64,000 bases of DNA. Source: Ectothiorhodospira shaposhnikovii (GTDB taxonomy: Bacteria; Pseudomonadota; Gammaproteobacteria; Ectothiorhodospirales; Ectothiorhodospiraceae). The notes under the pieces were generated by a model. The model did no database searches, had not been told where the DNA came from, and worked only from the letters and a program-made list of their open reading frames with translations. This document shows positions 10,830-19,948 of this stretch, one piece after another (the first letter of the stretch is position 1; the number at the start of each line of letters is the position of its first letter). The stretch is taken from the NCBI RefSeq assembly GCF_022227765.1, contig NZ_JAJMLZ010000005.1, positions 124,001 to 188,000 on the forward strand, written 5' to 3'. Made by a program: the position numbers and the translations under genes.

Positions 10830-11593
10830 AGATCGCCACCTGGAACGTCAATTCCCTGAAGGTGCGCCTGCCCCATGTGCTGGACTGGTTGGCAGGGCAG
10901 CAGCCGGATGTGCTGGCGCTGCAGGAAACCAAGACGGTGGATGAGGCCTTCCCGCTGGAGGCATTGCGGGCGGCGGGGTATCACTGCCTGTATGCAGGGC
11001 AGAAGACCTATAACGGGGTGGCCCTGCTGACCCGCGTGCCGGCAGAGGATCCGGTGACCGATCCGCCCGGTGTCGATGACCCCGAGCGACGTATCCTGGC
11101 CGCGACGGTGAACGGGGTCCGGGTAATCAACCTGTATGTGGTGAACGGCTCGGAGGTGGGTTCGGACAAGTACGCCCGCAAACTGGACTGGCTGGTCCGG
11201 GTGACGGCGTTCGTGAAAGCGGAGCTGGACCGTCATGGCCAAGTGGTGGTGCTGGGGGATTTCAATATCGCCCCGGAAGATCGGGATGTCCATGACCCGG
11301 CGGCCTGGCATGAACGGATTCTCTGTTCCACCCCGGAGCGGGCGGCCTTGCGTGCCATGCTGGAGCTGGGCCTGGAAGACGTTTTCCGCCGGTTCGAGCA
11401 GCCGGAGGGTGCATTCAGCTGGTGGGATTATCGGGCGGCGGCATTTCGGCGCAACCGGGGCCTGCGGATCGATCTGATCCTGGCCAGCCAGGCCCTGGCG
11501 GAGCGGTGTCTGGGATCGGAGATCGATCCCGCACCCCGCCGTCTGGAGCGGCCGTCGGATCATGCACCGGTACTGGCCTGTTTTGATCTGTGA
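10826..11593 (+). CDS. xthA: Exodeoxyribonuclease III
   Basis: AP endonuclease and 3' exonuclease of base-excision repair. 255 residues. Motifs of the endonuclease/exonuclease/phosphatase family are present: WNVNSLK, LQETK (catalytic Glu), LGDFNIAP (Asp/Asn) and the terminal SDHAPV (catalytic His). The start overlaps the prlC stop. It is of the ExoIII type found in many Proteobacteria. Confidence 0.95.
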   Translation: MKIATWNVNSLKVRLPHVLDWLAGQQPDVLALQETKTVDEAFPLEALRAAGYHCLYAGQKTYNGVALLTRVPAEDPVTDPPGVDDPERRILAATVNGVRVINLYVVNGSEVGSDKYARKLDWLVRVTAFVKAELDRHGQVVVLGDFNIAPEDRDVHDPAAWHERILCSTPERAALRAMLELGLEDVFRRFEQPEGAFSWWDYRAAAFRRNRGLRIDLILASQALAERCLGSEIDPAPRRLERPSDHAPVLACFDL

Positions 11594-11648
11594 TCTAATG
11601 GCCGGGGGCGTGCCCTGCCATCGTTATCCGTGAATATATGGAAAACCC

Positions 11649-13121
11649 ATGAAATACCGCGACCTGCGTGACTTCATCTCCGGCCTGGAGGCCCAGGGAG
11701 AACTCAAGCGTATCCAGATTCCCGTGGATCCGAATCTGGAAATGACCGAGATCTGCGACCGTACCCTGCGGGCCGGCGGCCCTGCCCTGCTGTTCGAGCG
11801 TCCCACCGGGTATGACATGCCGGTGTTGGGCAATCTCTTCGGCACCCCCAGGCGGGTGGCCATGGGCATGGGGGAGGACTCGGTGGAGGCCCTGCGGGAA
11901 GTGGGCAAGCTACTGGCCTTCCTCAAGGAGCCGGACCCGCCCAAGGGCCTCAAGGAAGCCTGGAAGACGCTCCCCATCTTTAAGAAGGTGCTGGACATGG
12001 CGCCCAAGAAGGTGCGGGGCGGCGAATGTCAGGCGGTGGTGCTGGAAGGCGACGACGTGGACCTGGGCAACCTGCCGGTGCAGACCTGCTGGCCCGGCGA
12101 CGCCGGCCCCCTGATCACCTGGGGGTTGGTGGTGACCAAGGGACCGCGGCGGGAACGGCAGAACATGGGTATCTACCGCCAGCAGGTGATCGGACGCAAC
12201 CGGGTGATCATGCGCTGGCTCTCCCACCGTGGCGGTGCCCTGGATTTTCGTGACTGGCAGATCGATCACCCCGGCGAGCCCTTCCCCGTCTCCGTGGTGC
12301 TGGGCTGCGATCCGGCCACCATCCTGGGCGCGGTGACCCCGGTGCCCGATACCCTGTCGGAACATGCCTTTGCCGGACTGCTGCGCGGGGATCGCACCGA
12401 ATTGACCTGTTGCATCGGTAACGAGCTGTTGGTGCCGGCCACCGCCGAGATCATCCTGGAAGGGGTGATTCATCCCGATGACATGGCGCCGGAAGGGCCG
12501 TTCGGAGACCACACCGGGTATTACAACGAGGTGGACAACTTCCCGGTGTTCACCGTGGAGCGCATCACCCACCGCAAGAACCCCATCTATCACAGCACCT
12601 ATACCGGACGGCCACCGGATGAACCCGCCATCCTGGGGGTGGCCCTGAACGAGGTGTTCGTGCCCATCCTGCAGAAGCAGTTTCCCGAGATCACGGATTT
12701 CTATCTGCCGCCGGAGGGCTGTTCCTATCGCCTGGCGGTGGTCAGTATCCGCAAGCAGTATGCCGGGCACGCCAAGCGGGTGATGCTGGGGGTGTGGTCC
12801 TTCCTGCGCCAGTTCATGTACACCAAGTTTGTCATCGTGGTGGACGATGACATCAATGCCCGTGACTGGAAGGATGTGATCTGGGCCATGACCACCCGCA
12901 TGGACCCGGGTCGGGATACGGTCACCATCGACAATACCCCTATTGATTATCTGGATTTTGCCTCCCCGGTATCGGGGCTGGGGTCCAAGATGGGTTTTGA
13001 CGCCACCAACAAATGGCCTGGTGAAACCACCCGGGAATGGGGGACCCCCATCGTCATGAGCGAGGCGGTGAAACGGCGGGTGGACGAGATCTGGAAGGAT
13101 CTGGGCCTGGACGGAGACTGA
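11649..13121 (+). CDS. ubiD: 3-octaprenyl-4-hydroxybenzoate carboxy-lyase (prenylated-FMN dependent)
   Basis: Decarboxylates the prenylated 4-hydroxybenzoate intermediate of ubiquinone synthesis using prenylated FMN. 490 residues, standard length. N-terminus [22 protein letters not shown], the prFMN-binding stretch and the [12 protein letters not shown] motif match the family. No ubiX is present in the window; ubiA is 28 kb away. The 3' flank (13122-13218) leads to an unrelated chemoreceptor. Confidence 0.96.
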   Translation: MKYRDLRDFISGLEAQGELKRIQIPVDPNLEMTEICDRTLRAGGPALLFERPTGYDMPVLGNLFGTPRRVAMGMGEDSVEALREVGKLLAFLKEPDPPKGLKEAWKTLPIFKKVLDMAPKKVRGGECQAVVLEGDDVDLGNLPVQTCWPGDAGPLITWGLVVTKGPRRERQNMGIYRQQVIGRNRVIMRWLSHRGGALDFRDWQIDHPGEPFPVSVVLGCDPATILGAVTPVPDTLSEHAFAGLLRGDRTELTCCIGNELLVPATAEIILEGVIHPDDMAPEGPFGDHTGYYNEVDNFPVFTVERITHRKNPIYHSTYTGRPPDEPAILGVALNEVFVPILQKQFPEITDFYLPPEGCSYRLAVVSIRKQYAGHAKRVMLGVWSFLRQFMYTKFVIVVDDDINARDWKDVIWAMTTRMDPGRDTVTIDNTPIDYLDFASPVSGLGSKMGFDATNKWPGETTREWGTPIVMSEAVKRRVDEIWKDLGLDGD

Positions 13122-13218
13122 CGGGCATCCGGCATCAAGTCCTCGCGGTCGGTGCCGCCATTGTGATATGGCAATATGCTATTTTTTCCGGCACGAGGCT
13201 TGAGGGGACTGCAAAAGG

Positions 13219-14883
13219 ATGGACCGATCCATATTGATTCGCCTGACATGGGCGGCGGCTGTCTGCGGGGGGGCGGTTGTGTTCGCCCTGCTGATGCACT
13301 GGTTGATGGGCCCCGGCCTGCCGGCGGTCATGGTCGGTGCCGTTGCGGCCGTGGCAATCACCTTCCTGCTGCTGGAGCGCCGCTGGTTTGCCCCCCGTGA
13401 GCGTGACCTTCAGGCCCTGTACGGGCAGCTTCAGGGTGGCCCCATGCCCGACGGGGTCGATCCCAGGATCGAGGCCGTGTCCAGGCAGCTGAACCGTTAC
13501 CGGAATCTGACCGACAAGCTGGCGGAAACCGGATCGCTCATCGCCGTGTCGGCGGCCGAAGTGGCCTTTTCCTGCAATGCCCTCAAGCAACGGGTCCACG
13601 CACAGGTCACCAGCGTCAACGGCATTGCCGATTCCTCCACCCGGATCTCGGCCACGGTCCAGGCCGCCGCGCAAAGCTCCGGCGAGGCCGTGGCAAGTTC
13701 CAGGCGTACCAATCAGGCCAGTCATGAGGGGCATGAGTGTGTCGCCGATGCCTTGCGACACATGGAACAGATGAAGGAGCGCATGCAGCAGGCCTCCGCG
13801 CTCATGACCAGTCTTGAGAGCCGGGCTGGGGAGATCCAGCGCATCACCGAAGTCATCACGGGGATTGCCGAGCAAACCAATCTGCTGGCCTTGAACGCGG
13901 CCATCGAGGCGGCCCGGGCCGGAGAGCAGGGCCGCGGGTTTGCCGTGGTGGCGGACGAGGTGCGAGGCCTGGCCACGCGCACCTCGTCCGCCACCAGTGA
14001 GATTGCGCAGATGGTCCATGAGATCCATACCGAGACCTCCCATGCCGTCGCCACGATTCATCAATTGGTGGAGGCCGTCGAGGAGAGCGCGCGACGCACG
14101 GCCACGGTGGATGAGAAGCTGACGGCCATTCTGGAACACTCCGCTTCGGCGGACCGCAGCATCCAGACGGTGGTCAGTGGCAGCGAGGAAAACCATACCC
14201 ATCTGGATCAGGTCACGGGTTCCATCCAGACGGTCAGCGCCCACCTGAGCGAGACGGAGCAGGATGTGACCACCCTCTCCACCGAAGCGGACAGGCTCTC
14301 GGAACGGGCGGAGTTGATCTACGAACTGCTGGGGGACATGGGGCTGGGCGGCATCCATGACCGGATGCGCCGGGAAGCGGAGCAGGCCGCCACCGCCGTG
14401 GGACGTGCCTTTGCCGAGGCCTGCGACAAGGGCCGCATCCGCCTGGATGATCTGTTTGACCGCAACTACAAACCGATTCCCGGCACGGATCCGGTGAAGT
14501 ACAAGACGCGCTTCGATGATTTCACCGACCAGGTGCTGCCCGCCATTCAGGAACCGATCCTGGAGCGCGACGACCATGTATCCTATGCCGGCGCGGTGGA
14601 TGATCGGGGGTATTTCCCCACCCACAACCGTCGCTACACTCAGCCCCTGACCGGGGACTATCAGCGCGATCTGATCAACAACCGCACCAAGCGCATCTTC
14701 AAGGACCGGACCGGTTCCCGTTGCGGCAGCCACCAGAAACCTTATCTGTTGCAGACCTACAAGCGTGATACGGGAGAGGTGATGCACGACCTGTCGGTGC
14801 CGATCTATGTGAAGGGACGGCACTGGGGAGGATTCCGTATCGGGTATCGCAGTGAAGGAAACGGCCGGACCGGCAAGCGCTGA
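13219..14883 (+). CDS. Methyl-accepting chemotaxis protein with C-terminal sensor-like domain
   Basis: 554 residues. Two closely spaced TM segments (about 10-28 and 34-52) leave almost no periplasmic loop, so there is no external ligand domain. The MCP signalling hairpin spans about 100-360, with the conserved tip [20 protein letters not shown] around 218-237. After it comes an extension of about 180 residues (375-554) containing [19 protein letters not shown] and [13 protein letters not shown], resembling a Cache-like fold placed after the signalling domain. The receptor probably senses an internal cue. No che genes are nearby. Confidence 0.85.
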   Translation: MDRSILIRLTWAAAVCGGAVVFALLMHWLMGPGLPAVMVGAVAAVAITFLLLERRWFAPRERDLQALYGQLQGGPMPDGVDPRIEAVSRQLNRYRNLTDKLAETGSLIAVSAAEVAFSCNALKQRVHAQVTSVNGIADSSTRISATVQAAAQSSGEAVASSRRTNQASHEGHECVADALRHMEQMKERMQQASALMTSLESRAGEIQRITEVITGIAEQTNLLALNAAIEAARAGEQGRGFAVVADEVRGLATRTSSATSEIAQMVHEIHTETSHAVATIHQLVEAVEESARRTATVDEKLTAILEHSASADRSIQTVVSGSEENHTHLDQVTGSIQTVSAHLSETEQDVTTLSTEADRLSERAELIYELLGDMGLGGIHDRMRREAEQAATAVGRAFAEACDKGRIRLDDLFDRNYKPIPGTDPVKYKTRFDDFTDQVLPAIQEPILERDDHVSYAGAVDDRGYFPTHNRRYTQPLTGDYQRDLINNRTKRIFKDRTGSRCGSHQKPYLLQTYKRDTGEVMHDLSVPIYVKGRHWGGFRIGYRSEGNGRTGKR

Positions 14884-14913
14884 GCCGGACATGGGGCACG
14901 GGTGTGTTAGAGT

Positions 14914-14928
14914 GACTCACCCTGAGTC
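14914..14928. repeat. Palindrome upstream of the sensor kinase gene
   Basis: GACTCA-CCC-TGAGTC is a perfect 6-3-6 palindrome ending 20 bases before the kinase ATG. It shares the nonamer TGACTCACC (14913-14921) with the putative enhancer at 17911-17928 upstream of the DUF4168 gene, so the NtrC-type regulator may bind both. Confidence 0.45.
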
Positions 14929-14948
14929 CTGGTTTTTAGGGTGGCCCC

Positions 14949-16412
14949 ATGGTGTTTCCCGCCTCCCCCTACAGTCTGCGCACCGCCCTGCTCGGTTTTG
15001 TCCTGTTCCCCCTGTTGCTGGTGGTCATGCTGGCCGGCTGGTCCGGCCTGCGCAGCCTGGAATCCCAGGTGGAAATGCGCATGCAGCAGGATATCGAACT
15101 GGTGGCGCGGGCGATCCAGCTTCCCCTGAGCGACGCCCTGGCCCGTGACCGCCGGGGCCAAATCCAGCAGGCCCTGGATTCGGCCTTTCGCATCGACCAG
15201 GTGTACGGCGCCTATGTCTATGATGATTCCGGTGAACTGATTGCCGCTAGCGGCCCCCGCAGTCCTTCCATGGAACGGCGACGGGATGCGCGTCTGGCGA
15301 CGGTGACGGGTACCCACGGGGCCTATGACGACCGCGGCGGAGACGAGGTGTATTCCTTTTTCATGCCCCTGACCGATGCCGGCGGACGCATCAACGGTTT
15401 GTTGCAGGTGACGCGCCACGGCAGTGACTTTCGCGATGACCTGGCCCAGGTCCGCTCCCGTGCCCTGCTCGCCCTGGCGGCCCTGAGCCTGCTGCTGCCG
15501 GCCGTCGTGTTCTGGGGTCATCAGCGGGCCGTGGGCAGGCATGTGGATCGTCTGGTGACGGTCATGGCCCGGGTCGGTCAGGGCGACCGCCTTGCCCGGG
15601 TAAGGCCCGCCGGTCCCCATGAGCTGCGAATGCTGGCGCAGGCCATGAACCGGATGCTGGAAGGTATCCAGCGCTCGGAGACGGAACTGGAGCGTCAGCG
15701 CCGGCGACAGGCTGCCCTGGAGGAACGTTTGCGGCAATCGGAAAAGCTGGCGGCCATCGGTCGGTTGGCGGCCGGCGTGGCCCATGAACTGGGGACCCCG
15801 CTGGGGGTGATCAATGGCCAGGCCCAGCGTGCCCTGCGTCATGCTCCGGCGGACGGCGGCACCGGCAAGGCGCTGATGAAGATTCGTCGCGAGGTGCAGC
15901 GGATGGACCGGATCGTGCGACAGTTGCTGGATTTCGGACGCCGCAATCCCAGTTGCACCCGTCCGGAGCCGGTAGGGCGTCTGGTCAAGTCTGCCCTGAT
16001 TCAGGTGGCCGAGGAAGCCCGGGGCACGGATGTGAGCCTTCGAGTGGTCACTCCGGGTGTCGGCCCTACCCTGCCCATGGACCGCCCCCGTCTGGAGCAG
16101 GCCCTCACCAATCTGCTGAGAAACGCCCTGCATGCCGCAATGGGACAGGTTCAGGTGTCCTGGGGCATCGTCGGTGGCTGGTTGGAATTGCGAGTGGATG
16201 ATGACGGTCAGGGCATCGATCCGGCCCATCGCAGTCGACTGTTTGAACCCTTTTTCACCACCAAGTCGGTAGGTAGTGGTACCGGCCTTGGACTGTCCGT
16301 TGCCCATGGCGCGGTGACGGAACACCAGGGAGAGATTCAGGTGGAGGACAGCCCCCTGGGGGGCGCCAGGCTGGTGATCCGTCTGCCGCTGGAGCGTATC
16401 GATGCGGCATGA
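14949..16412 (+). CDS. Two-component sensor histidine kinase
   Basis: 487-residue membrane kinase of the NtrB/ZraS-like type. TM1 about 12-31, a periplasmic sensor of about 140 residues, TM2 about 171-190, then HAMP. The HisKA domain has VAHELGTPL with the phospho-acceptor H279, and the HATPase has an N-box (N388, N392), DDDGQGI and GTGLGL (444-449). All catalytic elements are intact. The 3' end overlaps the response regulator gene by 11 bases. The signal sensed is unknown; the downstream exported protein suggests an envelope cue. Confidence 0.92.
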   Translation: MVFPASPYSLRTALLGFVLFPLLLVVMLAGWSGLRSLESQVEMRMQQDIELVARAIQLPLSDALARDRRGQIQQALDSAFRIDQVYGAYVYDDSGELIAASGPRSPSMERRRDARLATVTGTHGAYDDRGGDEVYSFFMPLTDAGGRINGLLQVTRHGSDFRDDLAQVRSRALLALAALSLLLPAVVFWGHQRAVGRHVDRLVTVMARVGQGDRLARVRPAGPHELRMLAQAMNRMLEGIQRSETELERQRRRQAALEERLRQSEKLAAIGRLAAGVAHELGTPLGVINGQAQRALRHAPADGGTGKALMKIRREVQRMDRIVRQLLDFGRRNPSCTRPEPVGRLVKSALIQVAEEARGTDVSLRVVTPGVGPTLPMDRPRLEQALTNLLRNALHAAMGQVQVSWGIVGGWLELRVDDDGQGIDPAHRSRLFEPFFTTKSVGSGTGLGLSVAHGAVTEHQGEIQVEDSPLGGARLVIRLPLERIDAA

Positions 16413-17832
16413 TGTCCCCAAGTCCCCGCCCGGTCTGGTGCTGGTGGTGGAAGATGATCCGGCCCATCGGGAACTGGTGCTGGATGAACTGGAAGATGCC
16501 GGGCTGGCGACCCGAGGGGTGGAGGATGTGACCTCGGCGCAAGGGATCCTGTCAACCCGTCCCGTGGATCTGGTGCTCAGTGACCTGCGCCTGCCCGGTG
16601 AGGATGGCCTCGCCCTGCTTGCCTACTGCCGGCGCCTGCCCTTGCCTCCGGCCTTCATCATGCTGACCGCCTTCGGCACGATCCCCCAGGCCGTGGAAGC
16701 CCTCAAGCTGGGCGCCGATGATTTTCTCACCAAGCCGGTGGACCTGGATCATCTGGTCATCCGGGTGCGCCGGGCCTTGCGCAACCGCCACCTGCAGGCG
16801 GAAGTGCAGCGCTATCAGGCCTTGCTGCGGGCCGATGATTTTCACGGCCTGATCGGCAGCAGTCCGCCCATGCAGGCCCTCTATGAGCAGGTGCGCCGGA
16901 TTGCCCGGGCCTCCGGGCCGGTGCTGGTCACGGGGGAATCCGGGACCGGCAAGGAGCTGGTGGCCCGGGCCATCCACGCGGAAAGCGACCGGTCCGGGGG
17001 CGCCTTTGTGGCCATCAACTGCGCCGGCATTCCCGGCGAACTGATGGAGAGCGAGCTGTTCGGTCATGCGGCGGGTGCCTTCAGTGGTGCCAGGGAAGCC
17101 CGACGGGGGTTGTTTGCCGAGGCCCATGGCGGCACCCTGCTGCTGGACGAGATCGGCGAGATGCCCCTGGCCATGCAGGCCAAGTTGCTGCGAGTGCTGC
17201 AGGATGGTCGGGTACGTCCCGTGGGCGGCAATCAGGAAATCGATGCCGATGTGCGGGTGGTGGCCGCTACTCACCGGGATCTGGAACCCATGATCCGGGC
17301 GCGGCAATTTCGTGAGGACCTGTTTTACCGCCTGGAAACCTTTCGCCTGCAGGTCCCTCCCCTGCGGGAGCGGGGGGAGGATATCGACCGTCTGGCGGCG
17401 CGTCTGCTGGCCCGCTTCAGCACCGCCATGGACCGTGATATCCGGGGTATCTCGCCCGAGGCCATGCGTCGTCTGCGGCTTCATGGTTTCCCCGGCAATG
17501 TGCGGGAGCTGACCAACCTGATGGAGCGGGCGGTGACCTTCTGCCGCGGTGACACCATCGAGGTGCGTGATCTGCCGGAGCGCCTGGATCCGGCCCGGGA
17601 GGATGCCGGCAAGGCCGGCGTGTTGTCGGCGGTGTGGTCCGATGATGAACCCATGCCGACCCTGGCGGAGGTGGAATCCCGGTATATCCATTGGGTGCTG
17701 CGGCGACTGGACGGCAACAAGCGCCAGGCGGCCCGGGTGCTCGGCATCGGTCGCCGGACCCTGTATCGACGTCTGGGCGAAACGGAAGAGGCACCCATGG
17801 GCAAGGAGATATCCGACGACCAGGATCACTGA
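16402..17832 (+). CDS. Sigma-54-dependent response regulator (NtrC family)
   Basis: 476 residues. The receiver has phospho-acceptor D61 (SDLRLPGEDG) and K111. The AAA+ domain has Walker A GESGTGKE (178-185) and Walker B GTLLLDE (244-250). The sigma-54-contacting loop reads GAFSGA (225-230) instead of GAFTGA, a conservative Thr-to-Ser change. A Fis-type helix-turn-helix lies near 420-458 (KRQAARVLGIGRRTLYRRL). It is cognate to the kinase that overlaps it. A likely target is the next gene, which has a sigma-54 promoter. Confidence 0.94.
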   Translation: MRHDVPKSPPGLVLVVEDDPAHRELVLDELEDAGLATRGVEDVTSAQGILSTRPVDLVLSDLRLPGEDGLALLAYCRRLPLPPAFIMLTAFGTIPQAVEALKLGADDFLTKPVDLDHLVIRVRRALRNRHLQAEVQRYQALLRADDFHGLIGSSPPMQALYEQVRRIARASGPVLVTGESGTGKELVARAIHAESDRSGGAFVAINCAGIPGELMESELFGHAAGAFSGAREARRGLFAEAHGGTLLLDEIGEMPLAMQAKLLRVLQDGRVRPVGGNQEIDADVRVVAATHRDLEPMIRARQFREDLFYRLETFRLQVPPLRERGEDIDRLAARLLARFSTAMDRDIRGISPEAMRRLRLHGFPGNVRELTNLMERAVTFCRGDTIEVRDLPERLDPAREDAGKAGVLSAVWSDDEPMPTLAEVESRYIHWVLRRLDGNKRQAARVLGIGRRTLYRRLGETEEAPMGKEISDDQDH

Positions 17833-17910
17833 TGCCAACGTCTCATGGTCACCGGCCGGCGAACAGTCGAATGGCGTTGTGTCCCTGGCGCACGTAGCAG
17901 ACTGGCCCAT

Positions 17911-17928
17911 GTGTCATCATGACTCACC
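17911..17928. promoter_or_regulatory. Putative enhancer (UAS) for the NtrC-type regulator
   Basis: GTGTCATCATGACTCACC contains the palindrome GTCAT-C-ATGAC and the nonamer TGACTCACC, which also occurs upstream of the kinase gene. It lies about 100 bases upstream of the -24 element, a typical enhancer distance. The binding protein is inferred from context. Confidence 0.45.
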
Positions 17929-17975
17929 TGGACAAGCCATGGGCCTCACCGGCTATCCGATTTTTAATCAAATTA

Positions 17976-17988
17976 AATCAAATGGTTA
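17976..17988 (+). promoter_or_regulatory. IHF binding site
   Basis: AATCAAATGGTTA matches the IHF consensus WATCAANNNNTTR at every defined position and lies in an AT-rich patch between the putative enhancer and the sigma-54 promoter, where a DNA bend is needed. Confidence 0.65.
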
Positions 17989-18016
17989 TGATCTTCATGG
18001 TGCATGTCTCCATGGT

Positions 18017-18032
18017 TGGCACGATGTCTGCA
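18017..18032 (+). promoter_or_regulatory. Sigma-54 (-24/-12) promoter of the DUF4168 gene
   Basis: TGGCACG-ATGT-CTGCA differs from TGGCACR-N4-TTGCW at one base only. The essential GG (18018-18019) and GC (18030-18031) are exactly 10 bases apart. Transcription should start near 18043, about 30 bases before the ATG at 18074. Confidence 0.8.
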
Positions 18033-18073
18033 AAAGTCACCGTGACATTCAACGAACCAAAAGGAGACGCCCC

Positions 18074-18478
18074 ATGAAGCGCACTTTCCTTCACAGCCTG
18101 CCCATCGCACTGACCACCGCCCTGCTTATCGGCGCCGGTTCCCATGCCATGGCCCAGCAGCAGGAAGGCAATTTCGGCGCCCAGCCGCCGGCGGGCATGG
18201 AACAGCAGGGTGCCACGGTGGATCCGCATACCCTGGACCGTTTCGTGGATGCCTTTGTGGCAGTGCAGCATATCCGGGATGATTTTGCCCGCAAGCTCGA
18301 AGACGTGAGTGACGAAGCCGAGGCCCAGGCCCTGCAGCAGGAAGCCCAGGAAGAAATGATCACCGCCGTGCAGGATGAAGGCATGAGCGTGGAAGAGTAC
18401 AACCAGGTGGCCATGAGCCTGCAGAGCGATCCGGCCATGTTGCAGCAGGTCCAGGAGATGGCGGCTGAACGGATGTAA
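18074..18478 (+). CDS. DUF4168-type exported protein
   Basis: 134-residue exported protein. A Sec signal peptide (MKRTFLHSLP..., TM 10-22) likely ends at AMA-QQQ (residue 27). The mature part is helical, rich in Gln, Glu and Met, with repeated QALQQEAQEEM-like segments, fitting DUF4168. The start at 18074 is preceded by AAGGAG. It lies downstream of a two-component pair and carries its own sigma-54 promoter, which makes it a likely target, in the way zraP accompanies zraSR, although it is not obviously a ZraP homologue. Confidence 0.82.
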   Translation: MKRTFLHSLPIALTTALLIGAGSHAMAQQQEGNFGAQPPAGMEQQGATVDPHTLDRFVDAFVAVQHIRDDFARKLEDVSDEAEAQALQQEAQEEMITAVQDEGMSVEEYNQVAMSLQSDPAMLQQVQEMAAERM

Positions 18479-18508
18479 GCCTTCCTGGGTCCCTATCCTT
18501 TCCTTGGC

Positions 18509-18536
18509 CCCCTCTTCCCTCGGGAAGAGGGGTTTT
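18509..18536. terminator. Bidirectional intrinsic terminator
   Basis: An 11-bp G/C-rich stem (18509-18519 with 18522-18532) is followed by TTTT and a further T-run. It lies 30 bases past the DUF4168 stop and touches the end of the convergent chelatase gene. Confidence 0.85.
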
Positions 18537-19318
18537 CAGTTTTTCAGGGCCTGTCCGGCGATCCAGGCAGCGATTCCGGAGTATTCCCCCAATCCCTTGA
18601 AGACGGGGGTGCAGGTCATGCCCACGGCCTCCAGCCGGGATTGCCAGCTGTTCGGGTCCGGACCCGCCATGTCGCGGCGTGCGTGGCTGGCGGTGGACAT
18701 CATGAGTGGCAGCAGAAAGGCCCGTCGATACCCTTGTGAGAGTAGCCGGGACTTCAGACCGGTAAAGGACAGACCACCGCCCAGGCAGGCCAGATGCACA
18801 TCGGGGTCCACCTGGTTCAGTCCGTGGGCCAGCGCCTGGTAATGCAGGTCGCAACGTCCCGCGCGGTGTCCATGCCCCACGAAAATGACGGCTTCCCCGG
18901 GCATCCTTTCGGTAGGCAATCCTTCCAGCAGGGCCTTGACCACCACTTCCAGCGAGGCACAAGTGGACAGCAGTGCAGGACTGACCCGAACCTGGATCCC
19001 GGGGACCGCCTCGCAGGCGGCCCGGAGGGTGCGTCGCATGACGTGATATTCATGGCCGGGGACAACGAAAAGCCCCGTCACCCCGATGGATGCGTGACCC
19101 TCCATGGCCAGGTCCGACAGGACCCGGGCCAGGGCCTCCCGAGCATCAACCCCCTGCCCCGCCGGGAGAGAGAAACGGAGCAGCTGCGGGGGATGGTCGC
19201 CCGCCTGTTGCAGGATGGCCGACTCGATCCCTCCGAGAGAGGCCTCGACCCCGGTCCCTCCCCTGGAAATCAGCAGTACGACACTTGCAGGCGGGGACAC
19301 GGGCATTGGGTGGCTCAC
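18536..19318 (-). CDS. CbiK/CbiX-family sirohydrochlorin cobaltochelatase-like protein
   Basis: Class II chelatase that would insert Co2+ (or Fe2+) into a sirohydrochlorin-type macrocycle. 260 residues. The conserved VGHGH (H149, H151) and the CbiK motif PLMMSTASHARRDMAG (H212) plus CLGGG and GLGE near the end match the anaerobic cobaltochelatase family. GTG start, overlapping the carbonic anhydrase stop by four bases (GTGA). No other cobalamin or siroheme genes are nearby, so the metal and pathway are open. Confidence 0.8.
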   Translation of the reverse strand: MSHPMPVSPPASVVLLISRGGTGVEASLGGIESAILQQAGDHPPQLLRFSLPAGQGVDAREALARVLSDLAMEGHASIGVTGLFVVPGHEYHVMRRTLRAACEAVPGIQVRVSPALLSTCASLEVVVKALLEGLPTERMPGEAVIFVGHGHRAGRCDLHYQALAHGLNQVDPDVHLACLGGGLSFTGLKSRLLSQGYRRAFLLPLMMSTASHARRDMAGPDPNSWQSRLEAVGMTCTPVFKGLGEYSGIAAWIAGQALKN

Positions 19319-19875
19319 AACTCGTTCTGAATCTGCTTGTAGCCCTGAACCAGTCGGACATTGGTCTGGGCCACATCTTCGGAGAAGCTGGAGGCGTCCG
19401 GCGTCACCGGTTGGATCTGGGCCAGATCGGTCTCGGAGTGGATGTTACTGGTGGAAGGGATGTAGAAGGACGGTGGGACTTCGCAGTCTTCCACCACCGA
19501 GTTGTGCCGGATCACTGAGCCCTCCCCCACCTTGCAGTTGAACAGCACGGTGTTGAAGCCGATGAAGACCCGGTTGGCAATGTGACAGGGGCCGTGGATG
19601 ATGGAACGATGGGCAATGGAGGAGTTTTCGCCGATGGTGACGGCGGCACCGGATTTTGAATGGATCACCACCCCGTCCTGGATGTTGGAGTTGTCACCGA
19701 TGATGATGGGCTCCATGTCGCCTTCGGCATTGAGTTCATCGGCACGGATCACCGCATAGGGTCCGATGAAGACATTTTCGCCGATGACCACCTTGCCGCA
19801 GATGATGGCGGTGGGATCGACAAAGGCGGATTCGGCCACCCTGGGGAGATGTCCGCTGGGGTTTTTCCTGATCAC
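19315..19875 (-). CDS. Gamma-class carbonic anhydrase (Cam/CcmM-N type)
   Basis: Left-handed beta-helix hexapeptide-repeat protein expected to interconvert CO2 and bicarbonate. From the GTG at 19875 it has 186 residues starting MIRKNPSGHLP, as in relatives; a TTG at 19941 would extend it. The three zinc ligands are present: H72 (VVIHS), H89 (IAHR) and H94 (IIHG), with R44/D46 and Q66/D67 of the active site. Its stop overlaps the chelatase start, and the SDR gene ends about 70 bases upstream of this start. It is closer to archaeal Cam than to YrdA. Confidence 0.85.
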   Translation of the reverse strand: MIRKNPSGHLPRVAESAFVDPTAIICGKVVIGENVFIGPYAVIRADELNAEGDMEPIIIGDNSNIQDGVVIHSKSGAAVTIGENSSIAHRSIIHGPCHIANRVFIGFNTVLFNCKVGEGSVIRHNSVVEDCEVPPSFYIPSTSNIHSETDLAQIQPVTPDASSFSEDVAQTNVRLVQGYKQIQNEL

Positions 19876-19948
19876 GGCAATTTCTCTTGTTGTCTGGATT
19901 CGAAGGTCCCGGATGCTGCCATCATCCGGAAGTCGAGGCAATGCGTGG

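Noticed and set aside
17549-18478. 309-residue reading of the DUF4168 region starting inside the regulator gene
   Set aside because: The extension runs through the regulator gene in another frame and over the sigma-54 promoter; the signal peptide and Shine-Dalgarno place the real start at 18074.
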